A DNA stretch of 64,000 nucleotides from Terricaulis sp. (lineage in GTDB: Bacteria; Pseudomonadota; Alphaproteobacteria; Caulobacterales; Aquidulcibacteraceae), in the NCBI GenBank assembly GCA_024707365.1, contig JANPZV010000005.1, positions 1,364,001 to 1,428,000 on the forward strand, read 5' to 3'. Below, in pieces: positions 40,078-48,945 of this stretch. Every line of letters begins with the position of its first letter. Within the stretch, counting starts at the first letter, position 1. The position numbers were made by a program, and so were the translations under genes. The notes under the pieces were generated by a model. The model saw nothing but the letters and a program-made list of their open reading frames with translations. It made no database searches and was not told where the DNA came from.

Positions 40078-40493
40078 GGCTTCACCCCGCCCAGTTTGCA
40101 AAGGTATTTCCATTCCTCGACGCTCACCGGCTGCACCGAGAGACGCGAGTTTTTCGCCAGCACCATGTCTTTCAGCTTCGGATCCAATTTAATATCCGCC
40201 AGCGGCGCGGGTGTCTTGAACGGCTCCACCGCCTTCACATCCACGCAGGTCCATTTGCCGGTCTCGTCGCTTGGATCCTGATAGGCTTCGCGGATAATTT
40301 CCACGATGCCGACAATCTCCTTGCCGATATTGGAATGATAGAAAAACGCGCGCTCGCCTTTCTTCATCGCGTTCATGTTGGCGCGCGCCTGGAAATTGCG
40401 CACCCCGCTCCAGGGCTCGCCCTTGGCGCCGCGCGCGACCTGCTGCTCCCAGGACCAGGCGTCCGGCTCGCTCTTGATCAGCCAATACGCCAT
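40074..40493 (-). CDS. EVE domain protein
   Basis: 139 residues beginning [15 protein letters not shown] and containing [25 protein letters not shown] and the end [10 protein letters not shown], characteristic of EVE (thymocyte nuclear protein 1-like) domains of the PUA superfamily, thought to bind modified bases in DNA or RNA. It starts 1 base after the YceI gene stop and overlaps the hydrolase start. No restriction gene is adjacent, so a housekeeping role is more likely than defence. Confidence 0.9.
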   Translation of the reverse strand: MAYWLIKSEPDAWSWEQQVARGAKGEPWSGVRNFQARANMNAMKKGERAFFYHSNIGKEIVGIVEIIREAYQDPSDETGKWTCVDVKAVEPFKTPAPLADIKLDPKLKDMVLAKNSRLSVQPVSVEEWKYLCKLGGVKP

Positions 40494-40494
40494 C

Positions 40495-41068
40495 TTATTG
40501 CGCCGGAACGATCGCCAGCGCCTCAATCTCGAAGCGCACCGCATCGCCAATCGCGCCCGAGCCGGTGGAGGAGCCCCAAAGGCTGCGGTTGAATGAGCCG
40601 GTCGCGGAAAAGCCCGCCGCCTGGCGCTGATTGTTCGGCAGCGGCCCGATGCGGTTGAGCGTGACATCAAGCGTTACCGGATGGGTTTGGCCCAGCAGCG
40701 TGAGATTGCCCGTCACTTCCGCGCGCGTTTCGCTGATGAGGCGCACGGCGGTGGATTCAAACGTGATGGTGGGAAAGCCCGCGGCGTTCAGCCAGCGCGG
40801 CTCGCGCAGATGCTCATCGCGCGTTGCATTGCCCGATTGCAGGCTGCCGGTATGGATTGTGGCGCGCACTGAGGAATTGGCGGGGCGCGCCTCATCCAGC
40901 ACGAGTTCGCCTTCAACCTGGCCGAACTGGCCCAGCACGCTGTTGAAGCCGAACCGCTTCGATCGAAAACGCTACCTGCGTGTGCGCCGAATCCAGCACA
41001 TAGCGCACCGGCTCCGCATACGCCGCCGGCGCCATGAGCAGCGCCGCGATAAAGGCCAATGCCCGCAT
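40495..41068 (-). CDS. YceI family periplasmic lipid-binding protein, frameshifted
   Basis: About 190 residues: signal peptide MRALAFIAALLMAPAAYA, then YVLDSAHTQVAFSIE. A frame break near 40965 is followed by FNSVLGQFGQVEGELVLDE, FESTAVRLISETRAEVTGNLTLLGQTHPVTLDV and the C-terminal strand. YceI proteins form a lipocalin-like barrel that binds polyisoprenoids. The reading before and after the break aligns without loss to the usual family length. Confidence 0.85.
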
Positions 41069-41240
41069 GTTGTTCTCCCATGGCGCCCTTCTTGGCGCGG
41101 CGCGGCCTTCCCGCCGCCGGGGAAAATTTACCTCATCACCGCCGCGTGAGCCAATCGCTTATTTTGCCCCGTGCGCACGGCCCGCGCCTTGCAGCGCGGC
41201 TGTTTGCAACCCGGCGAAAGCCTCGTACATCTGGTCACGC

Positions 41241-42176
41241 ATGAACGTCGCGCTTGAAGCAGAAGGTCTCGTCAAGCGCTATGGCGCGCGCACGGCGGTT
41301 GAGAATCTGAGTTTTCAGGTTCCTGCCGGCTCGATCTATGGCGTGCTTGGCCCCAACGGTGCGGGAAAAAGCACAACCCTGCGCATGCTGGTGGGCGTAT
41401 TGCGTCCCACATCGGGGCGCATCGCCATTCTGGGCGGGCCCAATACGCGCGAGGCCATGGCGCGGGTGGGCTATTTGCCGGAGGAGCGCGGGCTTTACCG
41501 CTCGATGACGGCGCGTTCGGCCATCACCTATCTTGCCCGTCTCAAAGGGGCGCCGGCCGGCAAGGCGCGCAAGCGCGCTGTGCAATTGTTGAACGATCAC
41601 GGCCTCGGCAAAGTTAAGAACAAGAAGATCAAGACGCTTTCCAAGGGCATGGCCCAGAAGGTCCAGGTGCTCGCCTCCATCGCGCACGATCCCGATCTCA
41701 TCATTTTCGACGAGCCATTCTCGGGCCTCGATCCGGTTAACCAGCGCGTGCTGGAGGAAACCATTCGCGCCGAGGCCGCGCGCGGCAAGACCATCCTGTT
41801 TTCCACCCACGTCATGGAGCACGCCGAGCGGCTGTGCGATCGCATCCTGCTGATCGCGCGCGGCAAGGCGGCGTTTGAGGGCAGTGTGCGCGATGCGCTG
41901 GCGCTCGCGCCTTCGGTGGCCGTGCTGGAAACCGATGGCGATTACGATCTCGCCGCCGTGCTGATCCCGCTCGGCTTCCAAATCAGCGAAGAGCAGGGCG
42001 AGCATGGCAATCGCCGCTGGCGCGTGCGCCTGGAAAACGGCCATGGCGCGCGCCCCTTGCTGCAAGCCTGCGTCGAAGCTGGCGCGCCGCTTTCGCTGTT
42101 TGAGCCCGCGCGCGCCAGCCTGCATGAAGCTTTCGTTGCGCTTGTCGGCGATGATGCGAAGGAGGCGGTGCGGTGA
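41241..42176 (+). CDS. ABC transporter ATP-binding protein (NatA-like)
   Basis: 311 residues. Walker A GPNGAGKST (about residue 37), signature LSKGMAQKVQ, Walker B LIIFDEPFSGLDP and switch FSTHVMEHAER are all intact. The extended C-terminal domain and the partner permease gene, overlapping by GTGA, match NatAB-type Na+/drug exporters. The start ATG 41241 gives MNVALEAEGLVKRYG. Confidence 0.9.
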   Translation: MNVALEAEGLVKRYGARTAVENLSFQVPAGSIYGVLGPNGAGKSTTLRMLVGVLRPTSGRIAILGGPNTREAMARVGYLPEERGLYRSMTARSAITYLARLKGAPAGKARKRAVQLLNDHGLGKVKNKKIKTLSKGMAQKVQVLASIAHDPDLIIFDEPFSGLDPVNQRVLEETIRAEAARGKTILFSTHVMEHAERLCDRILLIARGKAAFEGSVRDALALAPSVAVLETDGDYDLAAVLIPLGFQISEEQGEHGNRRWRVRLENGHGARPLLQACVEAGAPLSLFEPARASLHEAFVALVGDDAKEAVR

Positions 42177-43607
42177 AGCTTTCCTCCGTTTTCCTCGTCG
42201 CGCAGCGTGATTATGGCGCTTATCTTGGCGCCTGGGGCTTTTGGCTCTCGCTGCTGACCGCGCCTGTGCTGATCGGTGCGCTGATCTTTGCGCCCATGCT
42301 GCTTGCGCGGGCTGAGCCGCCGCGCGCGCTCGCCATCCTCGCCGATCGCGCCGAGGATGCGGCGATTGTCACAAACGCATTCACAACCCGCGCCCGCGCT
42401 GATGCGCGCGATGAGATCGCCGGCTATCTCGCCGCCGCCGCGCCGCAAGTGAGCGCAGCGGCGCTCGAAGCGTTCGATCGCGCGCCCGATCGCGCCACCG
42501 CGATTTCCGCCGCGCGCGAAGCTGTGGCGCGGGTCGCCCCGCGCGCGCTGGCGGCGTTTCCCAATCCTTCGCCGCGCTACCGCATCGTTTCCGCGCAAAA
42601 CGCTTCCATTGAAACCTTGCGCCCGCGCCTCACGCGCGCGGATGCGGGCGATGCGCTCTATGGCGCGCTCAATATCCGCCGCGACGCAGCCGGCGCGCCG
42701 ACGATTGAATATTGGAGCGTGAATCTCAGCCATGATGAGCCTTCGCTGATCGCGCGCAACACGATGCGCCTGGCCATGCAGCGCGAAGCGCTGGGCGCGC
42801 AGGGGCTTGATCCGCTCGAGGCCGATCGGCTCGCGGCCTTCAGCCCTGCCATCGCGCAATTTGATCCGCGCCCCAGCGCTGGCGAAGGGGAGGTCACGCT
42901 GCGCCAGCGCGCGCCCTTCTACGCCGCGCTCGCGCTCGCGTTCGTGCTGTGGAGCGTGGTGTTTTCCGTGGCCAACATGCTGCTCAATGGCGTGGTGGAG
43001 GAAAAAATCAAACAAGATCCTCGATACGCTGCTCACCTCCATCACTCCGGTTGAAATGCTCGCCGGCAAATTGCTGGGCGTGGCGTTTGTTTCGCTGACG
43101 CTGTTTGTGTTCTGGGGCGCTTTGGGCGGCGGCTTGCTCGCCGTCGCGGCCGATCGCGCCGCCGAATCCTGGCTCGGCCAGATCGCGAGCGCCTTCCTTG
43201 ATCCGCGCCTCATCACTGCGTTCTTCGTCGGCTTTGTGTTCGGCTACCTGATCTATGGCGCCATCTTCCTCGCGCTCGGGGCGCTGTGTGACTCGCTGCA
43301 GGAAGCGCAAACCCTGCTTGGCCCTGTCGCGCTCGTGCTTGCCGTGCCGATGATGCTGATCACGCCGGCGATCGATAATCCCAACGCGCCGATCATCGAA
43401 AGCGCATCCTGGGTGCCGCTGTTCACGCCCTTCCTGCTGCTGGTGCGCGCGCCTTCGGGCTTGGACTGGAGCGAAATCCTCGGCATGGGCGCGATGATGG
43501 CGGTGACGGCGATGCTCGTCCTCTGGCTCGCCTCGCGCGTGTTCAAGGCGGGCGTGGTGGATCAAGTCTCGATCGCCAGCTGGCGTGGGCGGAAGCAGAA
43601 GGGGTAA
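42173..43607 (+). CDS. ABC-2 type transporter permease (NatB-like), one frame break
   Basis: About 478 residues across a break near 43013 (EEKIKQ followed by ILDTLLTSITPVEML). One helix at the N-terminus, a large extracytoplasmic domain, then five or six helices from VLWSVVFSVANMLLNGVVEEK onward, including LIYGAIFLALGALCDSLQEAQ. This is the architecture of NatB/ABC2_membrane_3 permeases. It forms the exporter with the upstream ATPase. Confidence 0.85.
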
Positions 43608-43727
43608 GCGTTTCGGCTTCCCTAACGCTGTCTGGCGCATGCCGTGTCAAGCGCCGCGCCCCCGCATCGCGTGTAGCGCTTGGCGGCGGTAGCGTGACAT
43701 GTCTGCGTCTGGCTCGGACCGAAAGCT

Positions 43728-44066
43728 TCAATCTCTGATGATGCGCACCACCCCGTCCTCAATCACAGTCCGATAGCTTAGCAAATCAAAGTGAAGGACC
43801 GTCTCACCATTCTCTGTTCGAGTTACGGTGTTCGGTTTGAAGAACCAGATCGTGATGGATCTCTGAGTTGCCGAATATCGCACATAAAAATCTTTAAGCT
43901 GTGCCTCGGGGCGAAATTCCCGCTCCACCGTCGTCCAAGCTGCGAATATATTTGCGAGTTCCTCCCCGTCGAAACGGCGCTCTAGGATGGCTTCGTTCGG
44001 TGTTTGAACCATGCCTGCGGTCGCGAAGCCAAAGCCGAGGACCAAAGCCATAAATTGTGCACGCAT
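43728..44066 (-). CDS. Small secreted protein of unknown function
   Basis: 112 residues with a signal-like N-terminus MRAQFMALVLGFGFATAGMVQT and a beta-rich mature part. Less GC-rich than neighbours, so it may be of recent origin. No family recognised. Confidence 0.5.
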   Translation of the reverse strand: MRAQFMALVLGFGFATAGMVQTPNEAILERRFDGEELANIFAAWTTVEREFRPEAQLKDFYVRYSATQRSITIWFFKPNTVTRTENGETVLHFDLLSYRTVIEDGVVRIIRD

Positions 44067-44106
44067 CTACTAGCCTCTTCCCGCCTACCAGCGAAAGCGA
44101 ACGCGC

Positions 44107-44781
44107 CTAATCCCGCCCGCCAAACATCCCCAAAAACCCGCGCTTTGCTTGCGGCGGTGGTGCGCTTGCGGGCGGCAGGCGGGGCTGGAAGGGAAAGCGC
44201 TTCATCACGTCGTCGCGCGCCTTTTGCGGCGGGCCGCGGAAGCGGATGCGCTGATCTTTTTCGTCTTGCCGCATCGCCCAAGTCGGCCGCGCGCTCACAA
44301 GCTCGGTCACGCCGCGCACGATGTCGGCGGTGTCGCGATGGCTGACGCCATAGGGCAGGCCAAGATCATCGACTTGCGACACGAGCGAAGTTTTCAGCTT
44401 CTGCGCTTTGCTCTCGTTCACGAACAGGATCGGCACGCCATAGCCGATCGCCGCCAATTGCACTTCCCACGTCACCCATTGCGAGCGCCCCGCGCCCACG
44501 CGGCTCGGCGCGATCAGCACGTCGCTGGTGTAAATGCGCGCGGCGATTTCGGCTTGCACCTCAAGCTTCGGCAATGCGCCGCCGCGCGGGCCGGCCATGT
44601 ATTGGCTGGCCGAGAGCGAGATATCCTGAACCGTGAAATTGTAATTCAGCGCGCGGATCACGCCCTCATAGAGCGCCTCATCCTTATCCCGGCCGTAGCG
44701 ATGGCTGATGAAGATGCGCAGGCGGCGCTCTTCCTCGCCCCCCGGCTCCCAATAGGCCAATGGCGCCGAAGCCGAATCCAT
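44107..44781 (-). CDS. Solitary TIR-like domain protein (DUF1863/ThsB-like)
   Basis: 224 residues. Positions 20-150 read as a TIR-like fold: RIFISHRYGRDKD, TVQDISLSASQ, IYTSDVLIAPSRV and QWVTWEVQLAAIGYGVPILFV. Glu106 (WEVQ) is in the place of the TIR catalytic glutamate. The tail is proline-rich. DUF1863/MTH538-type TIR proteins include ThsB of the Thoeris antiphage system, which makes a cyclic ADP-ribose signal from NAD. No ThsA or other effector is adjacent, so a defence role is uncertain. Start at ATG 44781; the frame extends upstream to 44832 without domain content. Confidence 0.7.
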   Translation of the reverse strand: MDSASAPLAYWEPGGEEERRLRIFISHRYGRDKDEALYEGVIRALNYNFTVQDISLSASQYMAGPRGGALPKLEVQAEIAARIYTSDVLIAPSRVGAGRSQWVTWEVQLAAIGYGVPILFVNESKAQKLKTSLVSQVDDLGLPYGVSHRDTADIVRGVTELVSARPTWAMRQDEKDQRIRFRGPPQKARDDVMKRFPFQPRLPPASAPPPQAKRGFLGMFGGRD

Positions 44782-44879
44782 ACCCGCCCCCTTTGTCTCC
44801 ACGCGGACAACCCAGGGTATGGTTAACGCCAATTAATTCATTTCGGTCAAGCGACAATCGGGCGGCGCCGCCCAAACGC

Positions 44880-44917
44880 AAAAGCGCCGCCCGGCGTCAG
44901 CCAGGCGGCGCTTAAAA
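44880..44917 (-). terminator. Rho-independent-type terminator of rpsU
   Basis: AAGCGCCGCC (44882-44891) pairs with GGCGGCGCTT (44904-44913), a 10-bp stem. On the minus strand the stem is followed by a short T-rich stretch (CTTTTGCG), 18 bases after the rpsU stop. Confidence 0.7.
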
Positions 44918-44935
44918 GCTCAAATCGGCCGAAGC

Positions 44936-45169
44936 TTACCGCGGCTTGGCCGGCGGGCGGGGCAGGAGGCCTTCGCGCTGGGCGCGCTTGCGGGCCAGCT
45001 TGCGGGCGCGGCGCACGGCCTCGGCGCGTTCACGGGCGCGCTTTTCCGAGGGCTTCTCGAAATGGTTGCGGCGCTTCATTTCGCGGAAGGTGCCTTCGCG
45101 CTGCATCTTCTTCTTCAGCGCCTTCAACGCCTGGTCGACGTTGTTATCGCGGACAAAAATCTGTACCAG
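44936..45169 (-). CDS. rpsU: 30S ribosomal protein bS21
   Basis: About 77 residues: [54 protein letters not shown] and a basic tail, unmistakably bS21. The codon at the usual Met position is CTG (45169), preceded at good distance by GGGAGAAG. Either this is a rare CTG start or an A is misread or lost. In-frame upstream ATGs exist (about 45223) but add an unusual N-terminal extension. It is divergent from COQ9, a common alphaproteobacterial arrangement. Confidence 0.9.
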   Translation of the reverse strand: MVQIFVRDNNVDQALKALKKKMQREGTFREMKRRNHFEKPSEKRARERAEAVRRARKLARKRAQREGLLPRPPAKPR

Positions 45170-45391
45170 GGGTCTTCTCCCGAGCGGAAATTCAGCAAAA
45201 TCTTGGAGCCTTCGGCGCCTCATAGCGCTTACGCGCCTCAAGGCCAGCCTCGTGCGAGGGGCGGGAGATAGCAAACCCTTAAGCGGCTGTCCACCGGAAC
45301 CGGGCATCCCCTGGCGGTTGTTTGCAGGGTTTTTATCCCGCGCAGCCGGGCCGCATTGCAACCGGGCGCGCCGGGTTTAGACTCCCCCGCC

Positions 45392-46036
45392 ATGACAGCC
45401 CCCTCCGCCCGTTTCCGCGCCCGCCTGCTGGACGCCTTCGCCCCCTTGCGGCCGAACAGGGCTGGACGGAGGGCGCCTTCAAGCAGGCGGTGAAAGAAGC
45501 GGGCCTCAGCGAAGGGGAGGCGCAGCTGGCCTGCCCCAAGGGCGCGTTCGATTTGTTCGACGCCTTCGCCGCGCGCGCCGATGCGGCGATGCTTGAAGCG
45601 CTGGGCGCGCTTGATCTTGAGAGCATGCGCATCCGCGAAAAGGTGCGCGCCGCCGTGCAGGCGCGGCTTGAAGCGCAAGCGCCCTACAAGGGCCGTCCGC
45701 GCCATGACGCGCGCGCTCGCGCGGCCCGATCGCGCCCCGGAAGCGGCGCGCTTGCTGTGGCGCACCGCCGATCACATCTGGCGCGCGCTCGGCGATACAT
45801 CGACCGATGAGAACTTTTATTCCAAGCGCACGATCCTTTCGGGCGTGCTGGCCAGCACCTATGCGCGCTGGTTTGCAGATGAGAGTGAAGATCACGAAGC
45901 CACCTGGGCGTTTCTCGATGATCGCATCAGCAATGTGATGCAGTTCGAGAAGCTGAAAGCGCGCTTCAAGCCGCTAGGCGCGGCCGCGCAGGCGGCTGTG
46001 GGCGCCGCCGCGCGCTTTCGCTATCGGGGCCGCTAA
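45392..46036 (+). CDS. COQ9 family protein, two frame breaks
   Basis: About 215 residues across breaks near 45445 and 45700: LRPLAAEQGWTEGAFKQAVKEAGLSEGEAQLACPKGAFDLFDAF, then ALARPDRAPEAARLLWRTADHIWRALGDTSTDENFYSKRTILSGVLASTYARWFADES. The last stretch is the diagnostic COQ9 lipid-binding region. COQ9 proteins bind ubiquinone intermediates and present them to hydroxylases. Together with ubiK at 62.9 kb this shows an aerobic ubiquinone-using organism. Confidence 0.9.
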
Positions 46037-46122
46037 CAAATTTAAGCTTGCCGCGCGTGTTTCCAGCGGCATGATCAACGCATGATTGCGCGCACCTTCG
46101 CGGCCGAGGCAATGGCCCGCCG

Positions 46123-47245
46123 ATGACCACGCAGGCGCGGATAGAGCGCGCGCAGCTTCTCATGTTGGAGGCCATGGTCGATCCCGCGCGCTGGGATGCG
46201 GCGCTGCAGAGCTATGCCGAGGCGTGCGGCGGGCATGTCGGCCAATTGCTCTCGCTTGACGGCGATCGGTTGCCCACGGGCCACTGGCTTGTCGGCGCGC
46301 CGGATGATTTCGGCCAGAAAATCATCGATTATGAATTGGGCACGCCGGAAGCGAACCCGCGCTTCCGCATGGGGCTCAAGGCGCCGCTGATGCGGGCCGC
46401 CGCGGATCAGGATTATCTCTCCGCCGAAGAGCGCCGCGCGAGCGCTGTCTATAACGAGGTCTATGATCCTTATGATCTTTCCTATTCGTCGCTGGTGGTT
46501 TTTCAGCGGGATGAGCATGCGCTGATCCGTGCGTCGATTGTGCGATCACGCAAGCAGGGGCCGCTGGATCAAGCGGCCTTCCGCGCGTTCAACAGGCTCA
46601 CGCCGCATCTATACGCGGCGGTGCGTGCGCAATTGGCGCTGCAACGGGCGCAAGGGGCGGCGGCGCTGCAATCGCTTGAAGCGGTGCGGCAGGCGGCGTT
46701 TTTATTGAGCGACGCCGGGCGTGTCGTTGCGATGACGTCAGCGGCCGAGGCGCTGCTTTCGGCGGGCGCGGCGCTGCATGTGGCGGGGCGCATGCTGCGC
46801 TTCCGCGCCGCGCCCGATCAGGCCGCGTTCGATGCGGCGCTGGGCCCGCTGATGCGCGCCATCCGCTTTGGCGCGGTGATCGCGCCGGGGCCGATCCAGC
46901 TTACAAGCGCGCCGATCGTGGTGGAGCTGCAGATGCTGCCGCGCCATCGCCTTGGTCTTGCCGGCGGGCCCGCCATGATCGCCATTTTCCGCGAGGCGCG
47001 CGCAGGCGAGCGGGCAAGCGCCCTGCGCAGCGCGTATGGCCTCACCGCAGCGGGAGGCCGCAATCGCGCTCTCCCTTGCCGATGGCGAGCGGCTTCAGCA
47101 CATCGCCGCACGCCGCGATGTGAAACTTGAAACCGTGCGCTCCCAGTTGCGGGCGATCTTCGGGAAAATGAATGTCCGCCGCCAAGCCGAGCTTGTGGCG
47201 AAGCTGCGGCGGTTCGGCTTCGGAGAAAATAACGCGGGGGCTTGA
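46123..47245 (+). CDS. LuxR-type transcriptional regulator, paralogue 1, one frame break
   Basis: About 374 residues. The long N-terminal region (RIERAQLLMLEAMVDPARWDAAL..., PAS-like AAFLLSDAGRVVAMTSAAEALL) is followed by a LuxR helix-turn-helix (TAAEAAIALSLADGERLQHIAARRDVKLETVRSQLRAIFGKMNVRRQAEL). The frame breaks near 47045, just at the start of the HTH. It is about half identical by eye to the next gene. The N-terminus may sense a ligand. No autoinducer synthase is near. Confidence 0.8.
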
Positions 47246-47306
47246 GGGGAGATCCCTGGCGCGCCCGATGAAGCGGCGGCTTTGCCAAAGCGCGTCCACC
47301 CTCAAG

Positions 47307-47325
47307 CCCCTAGAGGGGGTACAAT
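47307..47325 (+). promoter_or_regulatory. Possible promoter/operator between the LuxR paralogues
   Basis: A near-perfect dyad CCCCTAGAGGGG (47307-47318) abuts TACAAT (47320-47325), a fair sigma-70 -10 box, about 75 bases before the second LuxR gene. The dyad lies in the spacer, where a LuxR-type dimer could bind. No good -35 box is seen. Confidence 0.3.
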
Positions 47326-47398
47326 TTACACTTGCACGCGCGCGCGGGGGCGCATCATGCATTTGAATGATGCCGGCTAAACCCTCGGCGCGCTCTGC

Positions 47399-48502
47399 AT
47401 GAGTGTGCGGGCCCATGTCGCCAACGCGCGCGCGCTTTTGCTTGAAGCCTCGCTCGATCCCTCGCGCTGGGCGGCGGCGCTGGGCGCTTTCGCGCAGGCG
47501 TGCGGCGCGCGCACGGGCCAGCTCATCTCCATGGATCGTGAGCGCCAGCTTGTCGGCCACTGGCTGTCGGATGCGCCCGAAACCTTCATGGAAGACATTG
47601 AAGAGTTCGGCTTCACCGATCCGCGCCGCAATCCGCGTATTCGCATTGGGCTTGCCGCCCCGCTCTGCACGCCCGCCGCCGATCAGGGTTTGCTCGACGC
47701 GGACGCCCGCCGGCGTTTTCCGATCTATGCCGGCCTTTATGAGCGCCACGATCTGCCGTTCAATTGCCAAGTCGTGCTGATGCGCGACGGCGAAAATTTC
47801 GTGCGCGCTTCTGTGACGCGCACGGCCGCGCAAGGCCCGCTTGATGCAGAGGCGTTCCGCGCCTTTGAAAGCCTTATCCCGCATGTTGAATCGGCGGTGC
47901 GGATGCAGGCCAATCTCCACGATGTCGCCCAAGCGGCGACGCTCACCACGCTTGACGCGGTAGGCGCGGCCGCGTTTTTGCTGAATGAGGCGGGGCGCGT
48001 GATCGGCCTCTCCGCGGCGGCCGAGGCTTACCTCGCCGCCGGGGCGGTGGTGCAGCTTTCGGGCGGCCGATTGCGCCTGCGCGCCCCAGCGGATCAAGCC
48101 AAGCTGGATGAAGCGCTCGCGCAGATGCGCGCAAGCCTGCGCAATGGCGATGTGGCGGCGCTCGCGCCGCTTGCTGTTTCGGAGGCGCCGCTGGTGATCG
48201 ATCTGCAGCTGCTGCCGCGCCAGGCGATGGCGTTCGCTGGCGCGCCGGCCGCGCTCGCCGTTATTCGCCCGGTGCGCGCTGAAGAGCGCATGCGCGCCTT
48301 GCGCAACGCCTACAAGCTGACGGAGGCGGAAGCGGCCATCGCGCTCGCCGTGGCCGATGGCGATGAATTGAAAGAGATCGCCGCGCGCCGCGCCGTCGCT
48401 GTTTCAACCGTGCGCTCGCAAGTGCAGGCCATCTACACAAAGCTCGACGTGCACCGCCAAGCCGAACTTGCCGCGCGCGTGCGCCGTTTCAGCGGGCTCT
48501 GA
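47399..48502 (+). CDS. LuxR-type transcriptional regulator, paralogue 2
   Basis: 367 residues, uninterrupted, same architecture as the preceding gene: N-terminal region VANARALLLEASLDPSRWAAAL, PAS-like AAFLLNEAGRVIGLSAAAEAYL, and C-terminal HTH (LTEAEAAIALAVADGDELKEIAARRAVAVSTVRSQVQAIYTKLDVHRQAEL). It is a tandem duplicate with its own likely promoter in the 153-base gap, so the two can be regulated independently or cross-regulate. Intact length supports reading paralogue 1 as a sequencing break rather than a pseudogene. Confidence 0.85.
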   Translation: MSVRAHVANARALLLEASLDPSRWAAALGAFAQACGARTGQLISMDRERQLVGHWLSDAPETFMEDIEEFGFTDPRRNPRIRIGLAAPLCTPAADQGLLDADARRRFPIYAGLYERHDLPFNCQVVLMRDGENFVRASVTRTAAQGPLDAEAFRAFESLIPHVESAVRMQANLHDVAQAATLTTLDAVGAAAFLLNEAGRVIGLSAAAEAYLAAGAVVQLSGGRLRLRAPADQAKLDEALAQMRASLRNGDVAALAPLAVSEAPLVIDLQLLPRQAMAFAGAPAALAVIRPVRAEERMRALRNAYKLTEAEAAIALAVADGDELKEIAARRAVAVSTVRSQVQAIYTKLDVHRQAELAARVRRFSGL

Positions 48503-48518
48503 AATTTTGGCAATGCGC

Positions 48519-48546
48519 TTTGTGCGCGCGTTTTCCGGGCTATAGT
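48519..48546 (+). promoter_or_regulatory. Possible sigma-70 promoter
   Basis: TTTGTG, 16-base spacer, TATAGT, 27 bases before the ATG of the small membrane protein, with GGAGG at 48563. The -10 box is good, the -35 box weak. Confidence 0.3.
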
Positions 48547-48573
48547 CGAAGTGTAACCGCTTGGAGGCGCCTC

Positions 48574-48918
48574 ATGGCCGCTTTGCCATCGCGGTTCCTG
48601 GGTGCGGCAGCCTGGCCGCTGACGATCTGGACCAGCCTGTCCCAATTCAGGGACCACCCCGCCGATGATTATATCGAGCGCACGTTTCCCATTGTCGCCA
48701 CCGCGATCGCGTTTTGGCTTTGCGTGGTTGCGCTGATTTATCTCAATTCTTCCGGCGCTTCTGGCGTTTCGGTGGGCATGGAGGAGGGCGAGGCGGCGGT
48801 CCGCCTCTCCAGGCGCGGGGTGGGCGTGCTCTCAAGCGTGCTCGCGCTTGCCGCGCCCGTGCTTTACGTCACCGGCTTCTGGCTCTTCAACGCCCGCGAA
48901 GAACGCTATCGGCGCTAA
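48574..48918 (+). CDS. Small membrane protein, three helices, unknown function
   Basis: 114 residues with hydrophobic segments near residues 5-20, 40-58 and 85-105 and a basic end REERYRR. Strong ribosome site (GGAGG) before ATG 48574. No family recognised. Its TAA stop is the start of a partial palindromic repeat. Confidence 0.65.
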   Translation: MAALPSRFLGAAAWPLTIWTSLSQFRDHPADDYIERTFPIVATAIAFWLCVVALIYLNSSGASGVSVGMEEGEAAVRLSRRGVGVLSSVLALAAPVLYVTGFWLFNAREERYRR

Positions 48919-48945
48919 AGCGTCGGCGCTTAAATCCGTTGCTTC
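48912..48945. repeat. Palindromic repeat, copy 3 (partial), between convergent genes
   Basis: CGCTAAAGCGTCGGCGCTTAAAT..GTTGCTT carries the TAAAGCGTCGG...TTAAAT arm pattern of the copies at 62.7-62.8 kb. It gives the stop of the plus-strand gene and touches the stop of the minus-strand peptidase. Confidence 0.5.

Noticed and set aside
40074..40493. EVE protein as part of a defence island
   Set aside because: No restriction enzyme, methylase or McrB-like gene adjacent; neighbours are esterase and YceI genes.
41942..43216. 424-residue minus-strand frame opposite the ABC transporter genes
   Set aside because: Shadow of the ATPase/permease pair; no motif, and it crosses the ATPase-permease junction.
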